From Triops longicaudatus (Eukaryota; Arthropoda; Branchiopoda; Notostraca; Triopsidae), in assembly GCA_022885665.1 (NCBI GenBank), contig JAGQDJ010000006.1:310001-374000 (forward strand): 64,000 nucleotides of DNA, written 5' to 3'. Of this stretch, positions 1 to 12,928 are shown one piece after another (position 1 is the stretch's first letter; each line of letters opens with the position of its first letter). The translations under genes were made by a program, and so were the position numbers. Below the pieces are notes generated by a model that ran no database searches, had not been told where the DNA came from, and was given only the letters and a program-made list of their open reading frames with translations.

Positions 1-3000
1 AAGTCAGTCATGATAAAAAATAATAATAATTAAAAAAATAACGGCGTGGTAGAATAAAAATTACCAAAAGGAGCTCTCGTTTAAAAACGTTCGAATTTTA
101 AATTAAACGACATAACTAAACTATGTAAAAGCAGATGGTATTATTTGCACTGTAAGACAGCAATCAAGTGTTTAATAACTTTTGTCGCATTTTTTTTTAC
201 TTAAGCGTGGAAATTCAGAAGGTATTTCTACCGCATACTGTCTAACTTGAATTTGAAATAAAAGTAGGGGAAAATGTGATGAAATAGACAAAGGATACCG
301 CAAAACCTCGTTCAAGAGTGGACATTGTGCAGTGCATTAAAGCCATTATCGAGAAAAAGCTTGCACAGCAAAAACGTGAAAGATTCTCAACCAGTGAAAA
401 GTGGGGGAGAAAATAGGAAAGTATCGTTGTGCCTTGCTCGTGTGCAAAGCTTTTTTGGCACACTTGAGCTTTAAGAACCAAAAGCAGTTTTGCCCCAGCG
501 TGGTCATAAAACGCATAAAAGACTCTTCTTTGCCAAGTGTCGGACCAAGTTTGCCCTCATTCATCACTCGGGAGCGTCCCAAGATCAAGGCAACGCGTCG
601 ATTCCTTTTTTTATGTATAACCCTATTCTTGATGTTACAAGTTCTTTGAGATTGCTTGTGTAGCTAAGTTAATTAATTATTCCCGGCCAGGGGAAATGAG
701 TCATTCGATTAGTCCTACTCATCACGGGGGCTGGGAAAAACATCAAGCATCGCCTAAAACATAAGGTAAACGCGCAAAATGTTTCAACTAATCTCGGCAA
801 CTTCAAACTAAGTCAGGGACCATAAAAGTGTGATTTCGAAGAGAGTTTACACAGATTAGGTCTGACAGCAATGATTGGATTCTTTTTTACCGATAGTGTT
901 ACAATTGCTGCGATTTTTGTTTTATTTTTATATTTTTGTCTCGTCCTTACCAAGAAGTGGACATGCACACTGCAGACTAATACCTTGATCTTCTTGAAAG
1001 AAAGCGCGAAATTAGTTTGGGCGTTCGGAAAAAAGCGCTAGAAAGTTTTTTTTTTTGGGTGGAGGGGAAAAAATGAGATGAGGCACAAGCTTGACGTAGA
1101 AGCTTCAAGAGAGTTATTTGTTGGGCGTCAAAATGTAGTGATTGATGACATTCCTGTGTTTACTTTTCTCCTTGTCTTTTTGCCTAATAAGCACCAGTCC
1201 GTCACCGGTGCACAAAACTTCAATGGAATGAATATAACTAGAAGACATGGAAATTGCCCTAGGGCCAAAATAGCAAACCGATGCTCAGCGGAAATTTGAT
1301 AAATTGATGAAATTTACACAGCAAACTTCAGCGGTTAGCTATTCAAAACTAGTTCGTGGGCAAAGCTAGTAAACACATTAATTAGTAATTGGTATTAGTG
1401 CCGAGAAATCCTCAGTTAGGAGAGCTACCTATTGAAACTTGTAAACACACTTATGGGAATTGGAAACGCTCCTCGGCTGTGTTCCATATGCATACGGTCT
1501 TCAAACGTCTATTGCGTTATCTATCTTCTTACAGAGTTAAGGAAATGACCAACTTCTGGAACGTAAGTTTCGAAAATTCACCTGCTGTACGTTTTCCGGA
1601 AAGTTAGTCAATGATAATCAAACTTTGCTTGTAGGGTAACGTTTTTGTAATTTGAAGAGTTTCACTCGTTATTGTGTAATTTAAAACATGGAGATAAATA
1701 GGGAAAACGCAGTTCTACCGGATATTTCCTTCTTGGGAAAATCTTCTCGATTTTTCTTGTGTTCGTCGAAGGGAATAATATGAATAATTACAGTTCGAAT
1801 CTCGCACGTGGCCTTGAAACATGAATATATAGCAGATTATAGATCTCTGCCCTGTTTGAGTTATAGCTTACGGTAATGGAAGGCTTCTTTATTCAATGGT
1901 CTTAATCTATAAGTTCTGGTGCTTCTATGAAGACAACTTTCTTAGCATTTTTTTTTCATAAGTGTATTTTTGATCTTGAACTCATCCCATAAAGGAAGAC
2001 CAAGAGAAGTGCTATTTATACAAAACATAGCTGTGTTATTCCTATCTAATTTATTAAACTTGTAATGTTCCAGTTATTACGTTACTGCCGCTCTCAGCAA
2101 TCTTTCAGATTCAAGTACCGTTAATGAATTACAATCACTGAACGTTTTGTTCGTAGGATAAAAAAGATAGAATATTTCAGTAAATTTTATTGTCATATAA
2201 CAACATGCATTTTTCTGTTTTTTAATGTTACGATAGTTTTCATGATATGTTATCAAAATATCCATAGGAGAATTAATTTATGTGTCGAATCTTTGTAGCG
2301 TATACCGTGAAAGTCGTGAGAAGAAAATACGAGTAAATCGGGACTGTCTTTATTTCCATTCAGACTCTGGTAGCCCATACATTACTAGCTTTTTGGCACC
2401 CTAACCAGCGAAGACAGCATAAAGACAGTAGTTCCTGTGTACCGAGGCCACGTAACGCATTTTCTCAAGACACAAAAGTAACTTCGAAAAGTGGAGGCAC
2501 TATCTACTTCACTCAAACTACGTGTTCTGGCCTGGGACCAAGTTTTGCCGACGTCAAACGAGCGGTCTTCGACTTGCCTTCTTATTTATGGGTTCAAGAA
2601 GCTCATCCCAAGTTGAAATCAGCTATAGTGGATGGATGAAGGAGAATTGAAGGGTGTGGGGGAGAGAAAAAAAAAGACAAGAAGAAAAAGCTGGTTGAGG
2701 AATCCAGCAGAATGTTTGTTCTTCATCCGTGTCATAGCTTCTATTGCTCCTCCTTTCAGCTTTCGACTTGGTTTATTTCACTTGGTGTGTCACAAGTCGA
2801 GAGATACGCGAGTTGCTGTTTTCTCGAGGAGGAAGTGCAACCCCTTCCTTACCCCTTGTGTTAAAAACGGGCGTCTGAAGATTTAGGCGAGCTTGAAAGA
2901 CCCAACTTGGCAGGTTCAATAATATGCCCAAACTATTAGGAAATTTATTTAGACAGTGTTTTATTTTTTCTTAGAGGAAAGTTTGTGAGAGCGAAGAACG

Positions 3001-6000
3001 TCAGTCTTGTGGAAGTTTGCTCACATATTTTCACAACAAAACCTATTACGGTTGTGGGGAAGAAGAAGATATATGGCCAGCAACAGCCTGTTTGGGCTTG
3101 CCGTAAATTTGGACAGGGTGAGGGCGAGAAGCGTAACGAATGCGTGTATTTAGCCTGTAAGTCATATTTTGTTCGACGCGAAAGCGAGCGGATAACGAAG
3201 GAAAGGATATTAGACGGTATTTCTCCAACGTGTGGCGGGAATTTATACCGAGGGATATTCCAAGTTTGTGGGGGACAAACCAATGATCCATTGAATGGGC
3301 TTTGATGGATTGGTGGGTGGGAAGGTGGAGAAGAAGATTGAAATAAGGCTGACATCAGTTGGGTCCCCAAGAATGAAAAAGTTAGCATAGTGCCGTCAAG
3401 TTTTTGTGGCTTGTCTGGCAAACAACTTTTTCCGGTTGAAGTTTAGTGATTTGCGGGGAAGAAAAGCGGAAGGCGACCTTTCGCCTGTTATGTAGTTCCG
3501 GTAGAGCACCTGCAACGTTTAGTGGGTTTATTTCTGCACAAGGAGGTTTGGAAAGCCCTAGGAAAAGAATTAGTGTGCAGAGGATGTTGGCGATGACTTG
3601 CTGACATGCACTTGGGGAAGGTCTTGTTCTGGCAAAGGCGCCAAAAAGAAGCATGGGATCGGCTGTTCCAATACTGCGGCTGCGGGTTTTGGGACAAAAG
3701 TCAGTTTTTTTGAGCGCTTGAAAGCCGTTTCCGTAACGCTACACCCCCCGAAGAATTGGTTTACAATTGAAGCAGTGAAGCAGAAATGGGCAGAAAAAGG
3801 TTATGACGAGCTGCAGTGGTATACAGTAACCCGTCCAACCTGATATTTCTGCGGTCTATTCCTAAGTCAACGCTTTTGCTCTGCCCACCAACTGAGCTAG
3901 AAAGATATGAAGGAATTATACACAAAGAATGACAAGCGTTTACCCCAACACCCATGCCAAACCGCCTGTACGAAAGGCACCAAGCGCCAACCATTTAGGT
4001 CTTGCTGGTTAACTTTTATTCCTCTGGGCTTTGTAGTGAACTTGGCTGGCTTGGACTTGAATGTATTCACCAATAAACAGCATTTGCCACTATTTGTGCT
4101 TCCGGAAGACCAATCACAGCCATAGAACAGAAAAGATTAAGGTCCCTGGATTCGGATTCTCATTCAACATTGAAAAGCGTATGATTAGAACACCTACGAC
4201 TCTAAAGCACGCTTCCAGTCTGCTTTGTGTGCCGCAGCAAGGTAAACAGGCATTTAGCAATTGAAAGTTCTGGGCACATACAACCTGTTAATTCAGTGCT
4301 GAGAGCGTGGATAAAGGATACGTTCATGAACGTACAAGGGCTTTCAGTTCTAGTGTACTCCATTGAAAGAGAAGTTTTGTTGAAGGAGACCTCGTTGAAG
4401 TTGCTTGCTTGCTTCTATATTTTTATCTTTACGGGACCTTCCCAGCCAGCCTTTTCGGCGTTCCGTATAATGATATGCGGTTTTGGCACTGGCTACTGGT
4501 CTTTTTCCAACGGCTTGCTTTTACACCAAGTTCCCCGCATTGGAGTTAATCTGAGAGACAGTTTTGGGGCTCATTTCTTCCCCTGCACCGAATGTTTCCA
4601 CTTTACCTTAGGATATCAGAAATTACGGGTATTTGGAATGCTTTAATAGTTCCTAATGCTGAGAATTGCGTACTTTGCACGAGTTAAGAACTTGCATCGT
4701 AAATATATTATGTATACAATTTTAGCCACCGTTAGCAAAATGAAAACTTTAGGGAGAAACTGCATAATCGTAACCTTTTACGAATTCAGTAAAAACACAC
4801 ACATATAAGTAATACACGGAGAAAGAGAAACAGAATACGACAAAGAGGATTATTTTCTTGTTGGGTAAGCAAAGACGGAAGCTCCAACTTAATGGAGCGA
4901 TGGAAAGCTGTAGTAAACCCTTCTTGATACCGTAAGCTCCTGTATACCCACAGAATTTCTCGTACATGGGAAGATACAGTGAAGTACGTCTTTATGTCGA
5001 GCTGTGTAATTAACAAATGCTACTAGGAAAGAAGGGCAGAAATATGCTGGCAAACTGGCCTGAAGCTTCTCATCGGCATGCAAGTGACGGGGAAAATGCG
5101 AAGATACAAACCTGACCGGTGTATCGAGTTTCGTTAGGTGAAGCTTTAGTACCGTCCAAGTTGGCTATGGGGGAATTTACTTGGCAAAGAAATCCTACCC
5201 TTTTTTTTTCGACCCTGTCTGGAGCGTGGAGTCAGATAGGGGAATCGGTTTTCCCAGGATCGGGCCAAAAGAGGTGACGGGACGATTTGTCTGGCCCGAA
5301 GCATCCCAAGGTTTGTCATTTGACAAGCGTCTTGGACGTCGCTTTTTCGTCCCCGAACCGAAAAGCCCCGGGACTGAAAAGTAAAGTGATAGCAGCGGCC
5401 AAAGGACAGACAAGATTTGGTGGTCTGTGCTGTACGACATTGAGAATGCGTGTAGATGGATGGATGCAAAACAAGGGGGGGTGGGGGGATGGAGTGACCC
5501 TCGCTCCCTTTTTCCAATACTCCTCCACATTCGGCTATGTATAGGTCTAATGCCTATGCTGACAATTTGTGTGTGTCTGACAGCCCCTGATCATTCCTGT
5601 GTTGTTGACCTGTGTGTCATGAGAGATTAGCGATCTTACATAACATCGAGTCTCGTTTTACATAGTGCTAGTATTCAATCTAGCACCTTTTTTACCCTTC
5701 CCGATCAATGTCGTTAGTCATATGAGTCATGCCGTAGAGTTTGTTCTGTGAGATGATTACTACGCCTTTTTTTCGGTACTGACAGATCCCTTACCCAGTC
5801 GTAATAGTGTTTTCTGATGACTTCGTTAACCTTGTACTCCAAGGCGGGCAAAAACGGCGCCCCACCTCTGTGAGCGGAGCATTCGTGGTAATAGGCTATT
5901 GCTGTGAAGTCGTGACATACTCCATACCGGTCCACAGTTGTTGCTGCAATGCTACTTGGTGGAAATGGTTTATCCAGTGTTGCAAGTAAAATTACCACTT

Positions 6001-7202
6001 CTGCAATTTATGGTGTTTTTTTTCTTAACACCTACACCATTTGTACTCGAGTGCACGAAAGCCACTTATGACGTGGTATACTGTTGCTTAGAATGCTCTC
6101 AAGTGTTTCGAAATATAGGTGAGCAAAGTAGAAAACTAGGTGTAAGAAATAACATGAAAAAAGTGAGCTGTGGAAGTTACCAGGTTCTTTGTTGAGGGAA
6201 GTGATAGTTCAGAGGTGAGAGGATGCATGTGTTGAAGGCGTTGACGAGGTTAGAGCATGCAATTCAGGTGCAGAGACCAATATTAGGACGAAGATTTTTT
6301 TTTACGAGTAAAGGGATGTGTTTTCGCGTTTGGGTTAACGAAATAACGTGGTAAGAGCTCGTCTACGCCCTACCGACCTAAGATAGTGTAGTGGTGAATG
6401 GGTTGTCATTAAGATAGGTATCTTATCGGCACGCCGTCATGCCAAGACCGCCTTACAACTCTATTGCCTTTGAATAACAGAGGCGAAGAGAAAACCTCCT
6501 CTAGGGAACTCGCGAAGGAAACTACCAATGCCCTTTTATTTTTAAAAGTTGGCATAAGGATGGCTTCTTTTTAAGATCCCGTATTGTTTTTGTTCTGTGC
6601 AGGAGCTTTCAGGAATGCTTTTTAACAACCGTGATGATCCTAACACGGTTAATTAGCATATCTTAAGAAGATGGCTTTCATTGAGAACCTTAGGTCAATA
6701 AAGCCTTAGACAATATGTCGCTTAAAATTATTTTACTTTTCTTCTAACTTGCCTGAAATACATTTCGTTTTAAGCTTCTGCCAAGATTGCTGGAAAACAT
6801 TTTGGTAAGTATGGACAAAATGGCTTCCAAATTTAATCAGACAAACATAAAAAGAGGACTTTTTGCTCCTCGACGTTTTTCCATTAGAATGATCACAAAA
6901 AGAAATGATCAAGAATACAAGAGCATTTCTTCTGTTACCTTTTGGTGCGCTTTAGCTTCCCTTTTCTTTACGATTGACTCTTGAAGAACTCGTTTTTTTT
7001 TTAAGAAAAGACGTTTGAAAAGAGGGAAGAAAAAAAAAACAAGGAAGAAATTGTTGAATGTGAGCCATAAATTTACACTTGGGGAATTTCTTGGACTGTG
7101 TCGAGTTCTTTTTCGTTGTCATTGGGTTATGAGCATTAATTAGGTAATGCACCAGATTCATTTCGCTTGCGCTGATAGAATTATGTAGCTGTGAAATGTT
7201 AC
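1..7202. other. non-coding stretch left of the GPCR exon
   Basis: About 7.2 kb without a gene I can support. All open frames here are short, lack recognisable domains and are interrupted by stops on both strands. If the minus-strand GPCR that starts at 7400 is intact, at least part of this stretch is its first intron, because the exon at 7203-7400 ends in a good splice donor pointing leftwards. I looked for reverse-strand versions of the conserved TM2 (SLCxADLLFC) and TM7 (NPIIY) coding sequence and found none. Confidence 0.6.
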
Positions 7203-7400
7203 CTTGCCATAACGAACTAGCGCGATGATTGTAATTAGGTTGCCTGGTATGCCAACCAAGATAAAAATGATGCAGGCGGCGACAGCGAAATTGAGGAGCG
7301 AGTCTGGGTAGTTGTGGAACAAGAGTCGGTGATGATGCGGAACAGTTGCAAATGAGTCATTGGCAAGAGTAAGGTTCTCAGTGCTGCTCCATTCCTCCAT
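7203..7400 (-). CDS. first coding exon of a Moody/Tre1-like GPCR (partial)
   Basis: The exon starts at an ATG at 7400 (protein begins MEEWSSTENLTLANDSF) and runs 66 codons to a clean donor (GGCAAG|GTAACA). It encodes a short extracellular N-terminus with two N-glycosylation sites (NLT, NDS) and a typical class A TM1, including VGIPGNLITIIALVRYGK with the conserved GN. TM1 resembles insect Moody and Tre1 receptors, and also TM1 of the complete receptor at 12929-15583. TM2-TM7 are not in the window, so the gene either continues beyond position 1 after an intron longer than 7 kb or is a broken copy. The open frame extends slightly upstream of the ATG, but only with non-ATG codons. Family assignment rests on one helix. 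Confidence 0.62.
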
Positions 7401-10400
7401 GACTGATATGAAGCAACACGGCAATCACTGGCGAAAGAGTTTCCTGTGGAGAACCCCAGAGACTGAACGAAGTAATTGAAACCTGTAACGAAACTGGCCC
7501 AATTTTGCTAGCTCCCACGGAAGTAATGTTTGAATATGCACTATGTTTGTGTCACCTACGTGCGTTGCAGAACTTGCATCTGTCGGGATTTCAACTGTTT
7601 TAAGCACACAGGAAATATAGCTGGTACTTCTGGATACTTTACGAGCAAAATGGGCTCACATTAAGTTTGATTTAGGTGACACAGACGGTCATGGACCATG
7701 TCCACTCCTCGTTTACATGTTCGGGGTTCCGCTGCGCCAATGGCAAAGTTGTTTTTTAACGAGCCGTGTAACCAGAGACACATTTTGCACTGACTGTGAC
7801 GAAAGCCAGGATCGAAACTACTACTGACATGGTGCAAGCAGACGATCGTCACACACTTTACTCTCCTCGAAATGACAAGCTTCAAGAAAAAAGTAAATTA
7901 ATTATCTAGTCATCCGAAACGCTCACGCTTGCGATTACAGGGTACACCGGCTCCTATGGCATATGGGTGGGAATTTGGAGACATCCGATCTAAGGATCAA
8001 AACAGCTCGAGTGTTTTACTTCGCAAACGTCACTGATTCCAAGATCGGTTTGCATGGAGAGATACCAGTTGAAGGTTAATGAAATTGCGTCCTTTGGGCT
8101 CGTCTTGGTTACTACGATATCTTCGTGTTGTCCTGTGGGTATGATCGCTGTTGCTCCCCTAAATTTAGCTTTGGTCAGGACAGGTGTTTGCACAATGCGT
8201 CGTACACTTGGAGACTACCGCATTCCCCCTTGCACACATGGGCACATTCACGAAAGTTGGAGCCAACGCGAATATGATCGTAGTAGTCCACTTTGTGTTG
8301 GAAATGCTTTTATGGGACTTTTAGCTTTTGTACCATTACAAAAAATAATGGACCGCATAGCAAGAACGAAATCTAGCATGTGACCCAATTACGACGGTAG
8401 AGCGGAGCGCGTGGCACGTATCACGATAAATTTCATTTCCTGTTTGCCAAAGTGGATTTTGAGTACCTTTTTAGTAGCAAAGCAAGAATGCACGCAGCAA
8501 ATGAAACAACGGAAAATTTTCAAATTTGTTGCGTTGGGGTCGTCAGCTCCGGAAGTATTAGGAAGTTCGGTATAAGCCCGGGTCAGGTTAAGATAGCACG
8601 GGGAACACACAGCTAGCCCCTTGCTTGGAAGGTGATACACTGCTGAATTCTACGTTGGTGTAACTCAGTTAAGAAGCGACGGTGCTGCATCAGCTCTACT
8701 TGCGTACTCCTGGCTCGGTGTCCGCAGAAAGATGCGCGGAGCGACGCAGACTAACTTGCTTGTCGCCCCACAAAGAAGATCTCAAGCTCCATTACGCAGG
8801 GAATTCTTTGTTTTGTCGGATCTTTGCTTATCGGTCAGCCTTTTTTCTCTCCTTTTTTTCTAGTAGTCTAGTTTCGCTTCTGGGTTTCTGTTCTGGGTTT
8901 CTATTTCTCTTGCTTGTCTTCTTTATACCACAAGGCGGCTCAACTGTTTTTCAACTGGTAAACTTTTAAGCAAGCGTTATTATAAAAAAAGAGGAAAATA
9001 GTGTCCCTTAGGGCTTTTTTTTTTCTTAAGGGGCTGTACTTATGAAAGTTAAACGTTTGTAGGTCAGTAATCCACTTCTCTGGTCAGCAACAAAGTTTAA
9101 AAAGATGTTTTGTGTAAATAAAAGTGCGCTTGATCTTCGTCGGGGAATTCTATGTTGTGCATATAGAACGATTCTGTTTTTTTTTTTTTTATCTTCGCTA
9201 CGTGACAGTCTCCATATGCGCGAAATTACAAGATTACAGCCTGTGGCGAGTTTAGCTGTACAATATGTTATGCGTGGCACGCGGCCAGAAAGGCTTGCGT
9301 GAAGTCAGCAATGCTCGTTGAGTGTTAGTTTAGCAGTAATACGACCAACCATGGCGAAAGAAGACTATGGGGACACGGGGTGCTCCAAAAGTAAATTAGC
9401 GTTACTAAGCTTTATCAAGAGGAGTGAGACTTAAAATACGATTCGAGTAAGCATGGGGGATGTGCTTAACAAGCCATCGTGGGTTACGTGTCAACTGTAT
9501 TTTAGTGGGTGTGTGCAGGTGTCAAGTTCGCCGGTTTTTTGGCGCGTTCTGGCCCTTCGCGCCCTTCAAGTGTAATCCTGGCTCTTTATTTGAGAGCATT
9601 GTTGAACTAACCGTCGAAAAGCGAGTATTTGGCTCAACGTGAGGAGGTTAGAGCTATACCATTTCGCGTGAAAAACACTGGTATTTTTGCACTTTTCCAC
9701 GTCTTGTCAACACAAGCGTGAACTGTAAACGCGGCATTCCCCGGCGTTGGAATGCTGGGGCATCTTTGGCATGGTTGTGAGCGTTGGCAATCTCGTGGGG
9801 GATCATAAGATTTTTGAAGGTCGCCGGATGTAGCCGTATCCGAGTAAATTCGCAAGAAAAGAGGATCTCGAATGTGCAAATGGATAAATAAATATAAACG
9901 TCCCGTCAGTTTAAGCCTAACAAATTAGAAGCGTTGCCCTTGCCAGAACGTTTCGTTTGTTATTGTACGTAATAGGATGTGGACATGGGGAAAAAATGTG
10001 TAACTATGTTGTATTTTCGTAGAGATCGCGGTAAAGTGACCTCGAAAATCTGTGGTCTTGGGTTTTGATGGATGTTGCGATTGTTCCTAAGCTGTATGAC
10101 ACGGATCTATGCACAGTGTGAAGTTCTCAGCGCGAGAGGAGGAGGATGTGCGGTGCAAGTCTTGGGCAAGTGCAAGGAAGTGCCTTAAATCAACTACGTC
10201 TTTTTGGTAGACCAAGCTTCCCGCTTCCTTTTCATAACGAAAACTTTTCTCATCTTAGTCCACACGCCGAGTTGGAGCACATCACACTTGGCACTTGACG
10301 CTACATCTCGCAGGCTTTCAAAAGGTTCGGGGACTGCGGGTGTTGCTACTGCTACGAGCTGGCTTGCCTAGCCTAGAGAAAAGTTTCATTAATTACACTT

Positions 10401-12928
10401 CGTCCTTCCCCAAAAAGTTGCGGCAAGAAAAGGTCGTTTGCATCGGGAATGTCAATCTAGCCAAAAGGTAAGTCAAGCAATTTTCCTTTCGTTATTTTTC
10501 GCCGTTTATCCAACTTTGGCTCTTTCTGTTTTGTTTGCCCCGTTCGCCCCAAGTTTAACGAATTTTTCTTCGAAGTCCTAGTTTCCAGATGACAAGAGAG
10601 AGCCCTTTTTTTAATATTAAACGTTTTTGACTCCGTTACAGCGAGGTTTGTTTGTGTTTGTGTGTGACTTTTATTGCTGACTCCATGGAAACGGTCTCTT
10701 CTGTTTAACGTAAGTTGTCGCTTTTTTCTGCACGAGGATCATTCTGTTATGCTTAAAACTCCAGTCAAGGAATTTAATGGCTTTACCAGACACGGGATCG
10801 CGACTGCAAAAAGATAATTAAAAAAGAAGGGCAGAGACTCGCTTTTTGAATGCATTAGACATTTCTCCCCTTCAGCGTGCTTTGTTAAAACGTCCGGTCT
10901 AGCAATATATATCCGTTTAGGGAACTTCAGTGACGTTGGTGCATTTAATGGGGTCTTGACGGAAAGTCAAGAAATCATCTCCACTTCCTTTCTTTGTCAA
11001 TTTGACCTACAACTTAAGAGCTTCATTCACTCCTCTCATTTACGTTTTTCTCTCGTATTTAATGTTACTGTACATCATAGTGACCTGTTCCGTCTTTATT
11101 AAGACTCAGGAAGTCTTTATCGTTAAGACTCAGGAGTTTAAGGAGAGTTTTCAGAAACCTAGCGTAACTAGAAAGCCCCTTACTTGAGAAAAACAAAGTT
11201 CATAAGATTGAGATTCATATTTTCATTCTCAATTTTATCCCGCCTCATTTACCCTTTAGTACCATGTTTATCAAATTCAGGAAAAAAAAGACAATAAGAA
11301 ATCTGTCGCTCTATTGTAATGGAATTTTTGCCGTATTTTTATCGCAGTGCACTAGAAAATGAGTCCGTGTCTGTCTATTTGTCAAAGTCAATTGCAGATC
11401 TCATTTCGTGGTTACCAGGTTTTTTCTATTCCGCCAATGTTTGGCGTCACCCACTAGCTCAACTCTTACAGAGCGTCGCGACGTAGTTTGCTACGTTTGC
11501 TTTTAATAAATAAACCAAAAGTAGCTGGGGTTAGGTGTTTATTTTCTTGATCCCGATCGTTGACATCTTTTCCTACCTAAGTGGCTGTTTGGCAGCGGCG
11601 TGTTTGAAGATCAGGCAAGATCAGCGGCGTGACACACAAAACGAGAGCCTCTCGCCGAACCTGGCTAGTCTTACATAAGAAGAGCACGAGCTTCTCAGTA
11701 TGAAGAAAACATTAAGCTTAGACACATTTTTCTTATAGCTCAGCTTCCCCTCGCTTTCCACACCCATCACCCTGTGACCTTCTTCACCCAAGTTTTCCTA
11801 TGGATCTTAATGGAACCAAATCGATAAGCTTAATTTGTCCTTGTCTAAGATAGGGATATTAAGCGCCCAGGGTTGTCCGAGATGACCTACCCTACGAAAA
11901 AGACTTGACCATCTTTCTCTTACACAATGTCCTGCTCCACCCCCTCGTGAGCATTACGGGGTTGATCCGTTGAAGTTTAATGAAGACACGAGACAACACA
12001 CACGAGAACACATACACAGAAACATTCCGTAGTAAAAGGGCTCTAGTCTAGGAAAACAAGCGAGCTCTTCACTCGTCCGTATCCTATTCCCGCAGATGGT
12101 AGAAGTCTCAAGCTCCCCTAATTAGTGCAGGGAGCAGCCCTATGTACCAATCAGCCTACATTTCTTGACGGGGTCCAGTTACTGTGAATTTGCAGGGGAG
12201 ATCAAAGTTTTGTCCTAGCTCAAAACTTGGCAGGGATGGAGATGAGATGAAGAGCAGTTGACAGTTCAAAGTTCGGAGCCCAGTGGTTGACACGATGGCC
12301 CAAGAGCTAATTGTATATATCCTAGCAACTCTGCCGCCTGTAGAGCAAACCGGCAGACGAGTCGCCAAGTACGAGAGCGAAGGCAAAAGCAGAGACGAGG
12401 ACGAACGAGTCTGAAGTGCCTTGAAATCAGAGCAGGAGTGACAAAAAAGGTGTCACGGCGTCGTTAAAGGAGCTCTTCGCGCCACTCCCAGCTCGTATGT
12501 GCGAACATCGTGTGTCTGAGCTTCCTGCGTTTCTTGCGTAAATACAGCGATGCAATTTGCGTTGAGCTGGCTCGTCTCCATGCGTGGGAAATAAGTAAGC
12601 TTTTTTGTTTGGTTAGTTGATAGAAGGAGGAACACTAACAGGCGTCTAGGGAGCTTCTAAAGCGCTGAGTTTGCAATCCCAGATCGAGATATTCATTGTC
12701 GCTAACAGAGAGTAATGTGAATGGGGGATAGTAGAACTTACGTTGGTCAGCAGGCAACGCAGGATTTTCAGGGAATGAAGCTATTCAAGTTAAAATATGC
12801 ATTGTGTAACTAAGGTTACCGAAAATTCATTTGTACAGCTTTAATCATGTTACTCGACTTGTCTTTTTCTCTTGACTATTTCTTCACAGTAAAGTATTAA
12901 GAAGCCTTGGTAACGGGGGCCAAGAACC
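7401..12928. other. intergenic region between two divergent GPCR genes
   Basis: 5.5 kb separating the start codons of two head-to-head GPCR genes. It should hold both promoters and 5' untranslated exons. I see no protein-coding exon with domain similarity and no convincing core promoter. A short imperfect direct repeat (GTCTTTATTAAGACTCAGG then GTCTTTATCGTTAAGACTC) lies at about 11093-11134. Pyrimidine-rich tracts and isolated splice-like sites occur, for example a donor near 10468, and could mark untranslated exons, but nothing can be assigned. Confidence 0.5.

Noticed and set aside
3878..3900. Minus-strand tRNA D-arm-like word (CTAGCTCAGTTGGTGGGCAG)
   Set aside because: No matching T-arm, anticodon stem or acceptor stem follows; at most a fragment.
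2945..5530. Several open frames of 80-158 codons on both strands
   Set aside because: No recognisable domains, no consistent splice structure, and low-complexity Pro/Ser content; not supported as genes.
7425..7607. Open frame just upstream of the first GPCR exon
   Set aside because: It is in a different position with no hydrophobic or conserved segment; the ATG at 7400 gives a normal receptor N-terminus.
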